A stretch of DNA of 8,500 nt, taken from NCBI GenBank assembly GCA_002329285.1, contig DCTO01000102.1, positions 30,031 through 38,530 on the forward strand. The letters run 5' to 3'. Below, one piece after another: positions 1 through 6,130 of this stretch. Every line of letters starts with the position of its first letter. The first letter of the stretch is position 1. The notes below the pieces were generated by a model. The model worked only from the letters and a program-made list of their open reading frames with translations. It ran no database searches and was not told the origin of the DNA. The DNA is from Ruminococcaceae bacterium UBA1438 (lineage in GTDB: Bacteria > Bacillota > Clostridia > Oscillospirales > Acutalibacteraceae). The position numbers and the translations under genes were made by a program.

Positions 1-636
1 GAGGATTTTTTTCTGCATTCTCCTGTGCGCAGTAAAATGGTTGAAAACTGCATTAACTGGTTCGATGAAGATAGTAGTGCCGTTTATATTGATTTTTATC
101 ATTGCCCAAAGGAAAATGAAGAGTTGTTTGCAAATGAGTTTTCTTTGATTCAGCAAAAAGGTTACGACTGGGCAATAGGTGCAGATTGCACATTCTGGCG
201 CAAAAGCTTTCTTTTAAATCTCTTGAGAGATGATGAAAACCCATGGGAATTCGAGTTTTACGGAACCTATCGTTGGAGAAGAGAAAAAGATAAGTATAAG
301 CTTTTTACACACCGAGAAGAATTCCCTCCGATTTTTGATTACCAGTTTGTTATTGAGGGAAAACCCTGGAGCGCAATTAATAAGGGAAAGTGGCTTAAGG
401 AGGTTCCCGGTTTTCTTGAGCAGCACGGTATTAAGTTGGATTACTCACAGCGGGGATTTTTTGACGAAGAGGATATTAAAAAGTATTTCGGTAGAGAGCG
501 GGAGGATAACTGGCTCGGCAACGATTTCAAAAAGGCTTTTAAAAATCCAAAGCTTTTTATCCACTATGCTAAATGCTTAAAAGATATAACAAAGGACAAG
601 CTTATCAGATTTTATGCAGCATATCTGCAAAGATAA
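1..636 (+). CDS. Putative glycosyltransferase-like protein of a capsule/polysaccharide locus, C-terminal part (5' end outside window)
   Basis: The frame is open from the first base, so the gene is cut by the window edge. The visible 211 codons begin EDFFLHSP. A GTG at 25 could be a start, but it has no Shine-Dalgarno sequence before it and reading continues upstream without a stop, so a partial gene is preferred. The pattern EDFFL, then a W-R-K-x-F-L-L-x-L-L stretch followed by NPWEFEFYG, and later a GKW segment and a GI-x-LDYSQRG segment, resembles a family of capsule-locus proteins I recall as GT-A-like putative glycosyltransferases, in which the acidic EDFF motif sits where a metal-binding DxD would be. 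That assignment is from memory of the pattern, not a search. No membrane segment or signal is visible. The gene ends 12 bases before the GT2 gene, consistent with one operon. A hypothetical protein of unknown activity is the alternative. Confidence 0.6.
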   Translation, partial: EDFFLHSPVRSKMVENCINWFDEDSSAVYIDFYHCPKENEELFANEFSLIQQKGYDWAIGADCTFWRKSFLLNLLRDDENPWEFEFYGTYRWRREKDKYKLFTHREEFPPIFDYQFVIEGKPWSAINKGKWLKEVPGFLEQHGIKLDYSQRGFFDEEDIKKYFGREREDNWLGNDFKKAFKNPKLFIHYAKCLKDITKDKLIRFYAAYLQR

Positions 637-648
637 AACGGAGTTAAT

Positions 649-1680
649 ATGCAAGAAGGATTAATCACGGTCGTTGTGCCGGTGTATAATGCTGAAAAGT
701 ATCTGAACAGGTGCATCGACAGTATTCTTAATCAGACATATGCCAAACTGGAGCTGTTTCTTGTTAATGACGGCAGCACTGACGGCAGCGGCGCAATCTG
801 CGAGGAATATGTCGAGAAGGACAGCAGGGTCGTTTACATTCCAAAAGAAAACGGCGGCGTTTCCTCTGCCCGCAATCTTGGTATAGAAAACGCAAATGGA
901 GAATACATAACCTTCGTTGACAGTGATGACTGGATTGAACCCGACTCGCTTGAAAAGCTTTATGCATCTGCAAAAGAGTATAACGCTGATTTTGTGCTTC
1001 CACGGACAAGATATGTAATGCATGATGCGCAGAGCAACTTTATTGAAAACGATTATGATGATGACGAATTTGAATTAATCGCTGATTGCAAAGAGTATTC
1101 ACAATATTTTGCAGGAATTTTCAATCGTGCTTTCAGCTCAACCTGTGGGCGTCTTTATTCGGTTAAGGTGCTAAATAAAAATGCTCTGAAATTTGATGAA
1201 AAGATAAAAGTTCTTGAGGATTTAGTATTTAATATCTGCTTTCTTGATAATTGCAAAACTGTAGTAAAAACCGATTTTGTCGTATATAATTTTGCGGTTT
1301 ATGATATAGGCGTTTACAGCAGCAAAAGAAAATATGACGCAGTTGCCTTCGGTGCAAGGTCGTATTTTGAAAATGTTTCCGCATTCCTTGAAAAAAACGA
1401 AATTGAGCCGGATAAAAAATTCTTTAATTTAGCGTCTGATTATTGGCAGCTTGCAATCAGAAATATGCTCAAATCAGACGGTATCACTCCTTCAACCTAT
1501 AAGAAACTGAAAAGCTTTTCAAACGAAATAGTTTCGGAAGATTTGTATAATAAGTGCACATTAGAACAATTAGACACGGATTTTAAAATGCTGTTTAAAA
1601 ACGGAAATGCTTTTCAGTTTCTGATTGTTCATTATCTTAAAAAGCTCAAGGCAAAACTTATAAGTATAACACAGAGGTAA
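649..1680 (+). CDS. Glycosyltransferase family 2 (GT-A fold) protein
   Basis: Predicted cytoplasmic enzyme (343 residues) that transfers a sugar from a nucleotide donor to a growing lipid-linked glycan; donor and acceptor cannot be read from sequence. The N-terminal GT2 domain is clear: VVVPVYNAEKYL at about 8-19, VNDGSTDGSG at 39-48, NGGVSSARN at 68-76 and the metal-binding DSDD at 91-94. An ED pair at 190-191 (LEDLVFN) fits the usual catalytic-base position of EpsJ-like GT2 enzymes. The C-terminal 140 residues are less conserved and probably set the acceptor. The ATG at 649 has GGAG at 640-643, five bases upstream. The N-terminal coding DNA is much richer in GC (about 55% at 781-840) than the C-terminal part (about 33% at 1261-1320). 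The gene at 7376 is a paralogue. Only two bases separate its stop from the permease start. Confidence 0.93.
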   Translation: MQEGLITVVVPVYNAEKYLNRCIDSILNQTYAKLELFLVNDGSTDGSGAICEEYVEKDSRVVYIPKENGGVSSARNLGIENANGEYITFVDSDDWIEPDSLEKLYASAKEYNADFVLPRTRYVMHDAQSNFIENDYDDDEFELIADCKEYSQYFAGIFNRAFSSTCGRLYSVKVLNKNALKFDEKIKVLEDLVFNICFLDNCKTVVKTDFVVYNFAVYDIGVYSSKRKYDAVAFGARSYFENVSAFLEKNEIEPDKKFFNLASDYWQLAIRNMLKSDGITPSTYKKLKSFSNEIVSEDLYNKCTLEQLDTDFKMLFKNGNAFQFLIVHYLKKLKAKLISITQR

Positions 1681-1682
1681 TT

Positions 1683-2540
1683 ATGGACAATAACGGATAT
1701 CAAAAATATCACACTCATATAACGGGAGAGAGAAAGCGCTTCCAGTTCAATCTCAAAGAGGTCTGGCAGTATAAGGATTTAATCTGGCTTTTCACCAAAA
1801 GAGAGTTTGTTGTTAAGTATAAGCAAACTGTTCTCGGCCCTCTGTGGCTGTTCTTAACGCCGCTGATTTCCAGCCTTATGTATATGATAGTGTTCGGCAG
1901 AATTGCCGGCTTGGGAACGGACGGTGTGCCGCAGATTTTATTCTATCTCTCAGGAACTGCCGTGTGGAATATTTTTTCAAGTACACTCACAACCAATTCA
2001 AACACATTCATTTCTAATGCAGGCGTATTCGGTAAGGTGTACTTCCCACGACTCACAATGCCTATTTCAACGGTGCTTTCATCGTTTTTCCAGTTTTTTA
2101 TCCAGATGATTTTGGTCGTTGTGCTGCTTGTGATATACATAATCAAAGGCGCAGTTCATCCGAATTATCTCTTCTGGCTGATGATTCCCGTAATACTTGT
2201 CCAGCTCGGAATTCTCGGCCTTGGTTTCGGCATCATCATCTCAAGCCTTACAACAAAGTACAGGGATCTTGCCTTGCTCGTAACCTTCGGCGTTCAGCTC
2301 TGGATGTATATTACCCCCGTTGTTTATCCGCTTTCTCAAGTGGGAGACGGCGTGCTGAAAACGGTTTATATGCTTAATCCTGTTTGTATGCCGATTGAGA
2401 TGTTCAGGTATTCGCTCCTCGGCGTCGGCCAGCCGAATTATCTGTTTTACGGCATCTCCTGGGCAGTAACCATCGTTGTTTTATTTATCGGAATATCAAT
2501 TTTCAATAAGGTTGAAAAAACCTTTGTTGACACAGTCTGA
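1683..2540 (+). CDS. ABC-2 type polysaccharide exporter, membrane permease (Wzm/TagG-like)
   Basis: Inner-membrane half of an ABC exporter for polysaccharide or teichoic-acid-like polymer; it would form a dimer pore with the ATPase encoded next. The first 50 residues are an amphipathic cytoplasmic lead with WLFTKREFVVKYKQTVLGPLW at about 35-55, typical of the family, where the RxxF...KYxQ...LGPLW region precedes the first membrane helix. Hydrophobic segments lie at about 53-72, 84-103, 127-154, 162-188, 196-216 and 255-273, giving six helices. The TTKYRDL motif at 190-196 followed by WMYITPVVYP at 207-216 is the characteristic ABC2_membrane signature before the re-entrant end. At 285 residues it is full length. 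AGAGG at 1673-1677 overlaps the preceding stop region and sits five bases before the ATG, so translational coupling with the GT2 gene is likely. Wzm (O-antigen or capsule) and TagG (teichoic acid) cannot be told apart here. Confidence 0.93.
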   Translation: MDNNGYQKYHTHITGERKRFQFNLKEVWQYKDLIWLFTKREFVVKYKQTVLGPLWLFLTPLISSLMYMIVFGRIAGLGTDGVPQILFYLSGTAVWNIFSSTLTTNSNTFISNAGVFGKVYFPRLTMPISTVLSSFFQFFIQMILVVVLLVIYIIKGAVHPNYLFWLMIPVILVQLGILGLGFGIIISSLTTKYRDLALLVTFGVQLWMYITPVVYPLSQVGDGVLKTVYMLNPVCMPIEMFRYSLLGVGQPNYLFYGISWAVTIVVLFIGISIFNKVEKTFVDTV

Positions 2541-2554
2541 TTGAGGATTTACTA

Positions 2555-3832
2555 ATGGCAAATGTTGATAATGATTACGCTATTAAAATTGAAGGCGTTA
2601 AAAAGCAATACAGATTAGGCCAGATCGGCGGCGGCACGCTCACTGCGGATCTTCAAAGCTGGTGGGCAAGAGTCAGGGGTAAGGAAGACCCCAATATGCG
2701 GATTGACCAGGACCAGCGCCTGATCGGCCAAACCTTTATGGCGCTTAACGGCATTGATTTAACAATTAAGCAGGGCGAAGCAATCGGCATTATCGGGCAT
2801 AACGGCGCGGGTAAAAGCACGTTGCTCAAGCTCCTGTCCCGCGTAACCGCTCCCACTGCAGGCACAATTGATATTAACGGCAGAATTGCGTCTATGCTGG
2901 AGGTCGGAACGGGCTTTCACGGCGAAATGACAGGCAGGGAAAATGTTTATCTCAACGGCGCAATCCTTGGTATGACAAGGGCTGAAATCGACGCCAAAAT
3001 GGACGAGATAATCGAGTTTTCCGAAATAGGAGATTTTATTGATACCCCGGTTAAGCGTTATTCATCAGGTATGTATGTTAAGCTGGCGTTCTCCGTTGCC
3101 GCTCATCTTGACAGTGAGATTATGATTATGGACGAGGTTCTTGCAGTCGGCGATATGGCATTCCAAAAAAAATGCCTCACCAAAATGCGTGAGGCGGCAA
3201 AGCAGGACGGCAGAACAGTCCTTTATGTTTCCCATAATATGAACACCATCCGCCAGCTCTGCGACCGCTGCGTTGTCCTCGACCAAGGAAAACTTATCTT
3301 CGACGGAAATGTAGAAGATGCGATAAGTTTATATATTGGCACCAACAACAATGGCTTTAATACTTTTTACGATTTTCGTGATGTCAAGAGAAACTTTGGA
3401 TTTGGAAAAGATGTTTTTATAAATGAATTAGCTATTCTTGATAAAAAAGAACCGGTTTTTGCTAACAATGAAACAATTAAATTTAGAGTAATATTGAGTT
3501 CAAAAATAGACTTGAATTCTGCCAATGTTGTTATTCAAGTTAAAACAAGATACTATGAAAAAATAGGTATGGCATTGTCAAAGCCTTTCAAAATCAAAAA
3601 AGACGAAAATAAGACTATTGATTTTGAAATGAGGACAGACTCTTTATCTTCAGATGTTTATTGTTTAGGCGTAGAAATAGTTTCAATTGATAAATATAAT
3701 AATTTTGTTTCTTATGATAACCCTGCTGCCAAAATTCCAATTGATATAAACAATGATTTAACCTCAAAAATAGTTTGGCATAAAGAGTTTTGGGGTAATA
3801 TTATGTTTGATGAGATTGATATATTGGGGTGA
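2555..3832 (+). CDS. ABC polysaccharide exporter ATPase with Wzt-like C-terminal domain (Wzt/TagH-like)
   Basis: Cytoplasmic ATPase (425 residues) that powers the preceding permease. Visible motifs are Walker A GHNGAGKST (81-89), the LEVGTGFHGEMTGREN segment (115-130) typical of the polysaccharide-exporter subfamily, the signature YSSGMYVKLAFS (169-180), Walker B IMIMDEVLAVGD (189-200, with catalytic E194) and the switch histidine H227. A stretch rich in W and R at about 34-50 precedes the nucleotide domain, as in clostridial Wzt/TagH proteins. Residues from about 265 to 425 form a separate beta-rich domain ending in WGNIMFDEI, consistent with the Wzt C-terminal carbohydrate-binding family. 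In Escherichia coli O9a this domain recognises the capped chain end; the same role here is inference. GC drops from about 55% (3241-3300) to 28% (3361-3420) close to the domain junction. GAGG at 2543-2546 lies eight bases before the ATG. Confidence 0.95.
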   Translation: MANVDNDYAIKIEGVKKQYRLGQIGGGTLTADLQSWWARVRGKEDPNMRIDQDQRLIGQTFMALNGIDLTIKQGEAIGIIGHNGAGKSTLLKLLSRVTAPTAGTIDINGRIASMLEVGTGFHGEMTGRENVYLNGAILGMTRAEIDAKMDEIIEFSEIGDFIDTPVKRYSSGMYVKLAFSVAAHLDSEIMIMDEVLAVGDMAFQKKCLTKMREAAKQDGRTVLYVSHNMNTIRQLCDRCVVLDQGKLIFDGNVEDAISLYIGTNNNGFNTFYDFRDVKRNFGFGKDVFINELAILDKKEPVFANNETIKFRVILSSKIDLNSANVVIQVKTRYYEKIGMALSKPFKIKKDENKTIDFEMRTDSLSSDVYCLGVEIVSIDKYNNFVSYDNPAAKIPIDINNDLTSKIVWHKEFWGNIMFDEIDILG

Positions 3833-3841
3833 ATCAAATTT

Positions 3842-4939
3842 ATGAAAATAGGAATTTTAACTTTTCATTATGCCCATAATTTTGGTGCTGTTTTACAAGC
3901 GTTTGCATTAAAAACTTTTTTAGAAGAACAAGGGAATATTGTTGAAATAATAAATTATAGGAACAAAAATGTTGAGAGAAATTATGAACCAAAACTAAGA
4001 TTGGAATATTTTTATCAGTATGGATTTAGTAAAAAAAAACCTATTCATTATATAAAGCCGTATTTAAATTTGAAAAATGCAAATGTTTCGTGGCAAATAA
4101 AATGTAAAAAGTTTGAAGAATTTATTAATGATTATTTGTTGAGCAATAAACATATATTTTACACAAAAAAAGATATTGAAAAGTTAGATTATGATTTATT
4201 TATATCTGGTAGCGATCAGTTATGGAACAAGAATATCACTAATGGATTTGATGATGTGTATTTTTTGAAATTTGAAACTAGTGCAAAAAAAGCGTTCTAC
4301 GCCATTAGTGATGGCAATTATTGTGTTACTGATGAAAACTATATTTACTATGAAGATTCGCTAAAAAACATTGACTTTATTTCCACACGTGAAAGAACTC
4401 TTGCAGAAGATATTAATTTAAAGTTTAATAAAAATGCTTTGCAAACAATAGATCCTTCTTTTTTACTAGACAAAGAAAAATATATAAGTGTTTTTAATTT
4501 GAAAAAAACATCAGGTGTTTTATTTGCATATTTTATGGGAGAGGATCCAATATTGGCTGAATTGGTAGGTGTTATTTCTCGTTCTTTAAATTTAAGTGTT
4601 ATTGAATCACATTGTTACAAAACAAAATCTTTAAAGAATGATTATCAACTTGCAGATTTAGGGCCGTTAGATTTCTTAAACTATATTTACAGCGCAGATT
4701 TTATTTTAACCAATTCATTTCATGGGACAGCTTTTTCAATTATTTTTAATAAACAGTTTTATTCGGTTTATAATGAAGATTCAAGAAAAGATAATCTTCT
4801 ATCTTTATTTCATTTAGAAAATAGACATATTAAAAATCCAACTGAAATGGATTTAAACGAAACAATTGATTACAACGAAATTGATATTGATTATATAATT
4901 AAAGATTCAAAGGATTATTTGTTAAGTCTTACTGAATAA
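3842..4939 (+). CDS. Polysaccharide pyruvyl transferase family protein (WcaK/CsaB-like)
   Basis: Predicted cytoplasmic glycan-tailoring enzyme (365 residues). Founding members of the family move pyruvate from phosphoenolpyruvate to a sugar as a ketal; many clustered homologues have no proven reaction. Family features are the N-terminal MKIGILTFHYAHNFGAVLQA, with the H-x-x-N-x-GA-x-LQ pattern at 9-19, then DLFISGSDQLWN at 118-129, a STRERT segment at 181-186, DPSFLLD at 204-210, and near the end GPLDFL followed by TNSFHGTAFSIIF (290-302). The segment usually read as YAxSFG is YAISDG here (153-158), a small departure. GGGGTGA at 3826-3832 overlaps the previous stop and lies nine bases before the ATG. 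The gene abuts an Fe-S FrhB-like gene, a pairing commonly seen in gut-bacterial glycan loci. Its coding DNA is very AT-rich. Family assignment is strong; pyruvyl transfer itself is uncertain. Confidence 0.88.
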   Translation: MKIGILTFHYAHNFGAVLQAFALKTFLEEQGNIVEIINYRNKNVERNYEPKLRLEYFYQYGFSKKKPIHYIKPYLNLKNANVSWQIKCKKFEEFINDYLLSNKHIFYTKKDIEKLDYDLFISGSDQLWNKNITNGFDDVYFLKFETSAKKAFYAISDGNYCVTDENYIYYEDSLKNIDFISTRERTLAEDINLKFNKNALQTIDPSFLLDKEKYISVFNLKKTSGVLFAYFMGEDPILAELVGVISRSLNLSVIESHCYKTKSLKNDYQLADLGPLDFLNYIYSADFILTNSFHGTAFSIIFNKQFYSVYNEDSRKDNLLSLFHLENRHIKNPTEMDLNETIDYNEIDIDYIIKDSKDYLLSLTE

Positions 4940-4941
4940 TT

Positions 4942-4948
4942 GGTGGTG
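4942..4948 (+). promoter_or_regulatory. Ribosome binding site that favours a TTG start at 4955
   Basis: GGTGGTG at 4942-4948 lies directly after the stop of the preceding gene and six bases before an in-frame TTG at 4955. The earlier in-frame starts TTG 4940, GTG 4943 and GTG 4946 overlap this motif and have no Shine-Dalgarno sequence of their own. The ATG at 4951 is out of frame and reaches a stop after seven codons. Confidence 0.55.
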
Positions 4949-4954
4949 AAATGG

Positions 4955-6073
4955 TTGATAAACGGAATAAATGAAAAATGCTGTGGATGTGCTGCTTGCG
5001 AAAAGATTTGTCCAAATGGTTCTATAAAAATGCAAAAAAACGCTAAAGGTTTTATTGAACCGATAATTGATGATTCTTGCATCAATTGTGGTTTGTGTGA
5101 AAAAACATGTCCATTAATGAATGCTAATAAAAAGCACTATATAAAAAAAGAGTTTTATGCTGCAAAAAGGAACGACGAAAAATTACGAGCAAAGAGTCAA
5201 TCCGGAGGTGCTTTTTCTGTTTTGGCTGAAAACATACTAAAAAAACAGGGAACAGTTTATGGAGTTTTATTAAACTCAGAACAAAAGGCTGTTTATGCTC
5301 GTGTGTCAAATATGCGTAAATTAAAAGCTTTAAGAGGAAGCAAATATGTGCAAGCTGAATTGTGCAATGTATTTAACGATGTTATTGACGATTTAATCAA
5401 CGAAAGGGAAGTTTTGTTTTCCGGAACTCCATGTCATGTTCATGCTTTAATTGAGTTTATTAAAGCAAAAAGAATTAGCGCTAATAATCTAATTACTGTT
5501 GATTTAATATGTCATGGAGTTGTAAGTCCTTCAATTTATGAACAATATAAACGCCTTTTTGAGGAAAAACATAACAAAAAGATTAAAAGCTTTAATTTTA
5601 GGGATAAACAGTTTGGATGGCATGGTCATATTACAAGTATTAAATCTGGATTTTCACGTATAGTTTCTAGTGATTATGTGAATATTTTTTATTCTAATTT
5701 AACATTACGAGATTGTTGTTATGAATGCAAGTATTCTTCTTTTGAAAGAGTTGGAGATATTTCAATTGGAGATTGTTGGGGAATTGAAAAATTTGCAAGT
5801 GAATTTGATGATAATAAAGGCTGTTCATTAATAATTATTAATTCCGAAAAGGGAAAACGGCTTTTTAATTCTGTGAGTTCGAGTTTTGATTTATTATCTG
5901 TATCAAAAGAACAAATATTGCAACCAAATCTTATCCGTCCAACTGAAAGACCTTCACAAATAGACAGGTTTTGGGATGATTACTATAGATATGGTTTTGA
6001 GTATGCTGTTTATAAATATTGCAATATTAATCCTTTAAAGGATTATGAGTTGATAAAAAAACCGATTATTTGA
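4955..6073 (+). CDS. 4Fe-4S coenzyme F420 hydrogenase/dehydrogenase beta subunit (FrhB) family protein
   Basis: Predicted cytoplasmic iron-sulfur, probably flavin-binding, oxidoreductase (372 residues from TTG 4955). The N-terminus carries two ferredoxin-type motifs: C9-x2-C12-x2-C15-x3-C19-P and C42-x2-C45-x2-C48-x3-C52-P, enough for two [4Fe-4S] clusters. The FrhB/FdhB body follows, with SQSGGAF (81-87), GSKYVQ (128-133), FSGTPCHVHAL (155-165), DLICHGVVSP (183-192) and a C-x2-C region leading into DISIGDCWGI (268-277). The start giving MINGINEKCCGC matches how such proteins usually begin. Family members sit beside pyruvyl-transferase-like genes in many glycan loci, suggesting a joint modification step, but the substrate and redox reaction are unknown. 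Clostridia are not known to rely on F420, so the family name should not be read as cofactor use. The annotated stop at 6071 comes just after an A7 run; see the slippery-site entry for a possible longer C-terminus ending at 6111. Confidence 0.9.
   Translation: MINGINEKCCGCAACEKICPNGSIKMQKNAKGFIEPIIDDSCINCGLCEKTCPLMNANKKHYIKKEFYAAKRNDEKLRAKSQSGGAFSVLAENILKKQGTVYGVLLNSEQKAVYARVSNMRKLKALRGSKYVQAELCNVFNDVIDDLINEREVLFSGTPCHVHALIEFIKAKRISANNLITVDLICHGVVSPSIYEQYKRLFEEKHNKKIKSFNFRDKQFGWHGHITSIKSGFSRIVSSDYVNIFYSNLTLRDCCYECKYSSFERVGDISIGDCWGIEKFASEFDDNKGCSLIIINSEKGKRLFNSVSSSFDLLSVSKEQILQPNLIRPTERPSQIDRFWDDYYRYGFEYAVYKYCNINPLKDYELIKKPII
6055..6061 (+). other. In-frame A AAA AAA heptamer: possible -1 frameshift or indel site at the end of the Fe-S protein gene
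   Basis: The zero-frame codons are ATA AAA AAA CCG, so the seven A residues fall in the classic X XXY YYZ register. The zero frame ends four codons later, at TGA 6071-6073. In the -1 frame, reading continues from ACC at 6061 to TGA at 6109-6111 and adds TDYLKRIKRKLISFIY, a basic then hydrophobic tail of the kind often seen at the ends of glycan-locus proteins, giving 385 residues. A genomic loss of one A from an A8 run would leave the same trace. A weak, almost all A-T inverted repeat (6081-6089 with 6095-6103) lies about 19 bases downstream, further than usual for a stimulatory structure. Observed: the register and the open -1 frame. Inferred: any biological use. Confidence 0.35.
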
Positions 6074-6130
6074 AAAGAATTAAAAGAAAACTCATTTCTT
6101 TTATATATTGAATTTGATGAACTAATAAAA

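Noticed and set aside
25..27. GTG 25 as the true start of the left-edge gene.
   Set aside because: No Shine-Dalgarno sequence precedes it, and the open frame upstream encodes EDFFLHSP, which fits the family pattern, so the gene is more likely cut by the window.
230..580. A + strand open frame of 116 codons overlapping the left-edge gene in another frame.
   Set aside because: The overlapping frame has the W/acidic motif pattern and is open to the window edge; this one has no ribosome site or recognisable domain.
661..1023. Minus-strand open frame of 120 codons opposite the first GT2 gene.
   Set aside because: It lies wholly opposite a strongly supported GT2 domain, its translation shows no recognisable motif, and every other gene is on the + strand.
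4940..4954. TTG 4940 as the start of the Fe-S protein.
   Set aside because: It directly abuts the previous stop with no Shine-Dalgarno sequence upstream, and would place the ribosome-binding GGTGG inside the coding region.
6081..6103. Inverted repeat TAAAAGAAA / TTTCTTTTA as a terminator between the Fe-S protein and GT4 genes.
   Set aside because: It has only one G-C pair, no following T run, and lies in very AT-rich DNA where such pairs are common; it may be coding in the -1 frame.
6071..6130. The Fe-S protein and GT4 genes are in the same frame, separated by one TGA and 19 sense codons, suggesting readthrough, selenocysteine or a broken fusion gene.
   Set aside because: Both products have complete family domains and natural ends, no selenocysteine insertion element is evident, and the linker looks more like a tail read in the -1 frame. 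A shared frame has a one-in-three chance.
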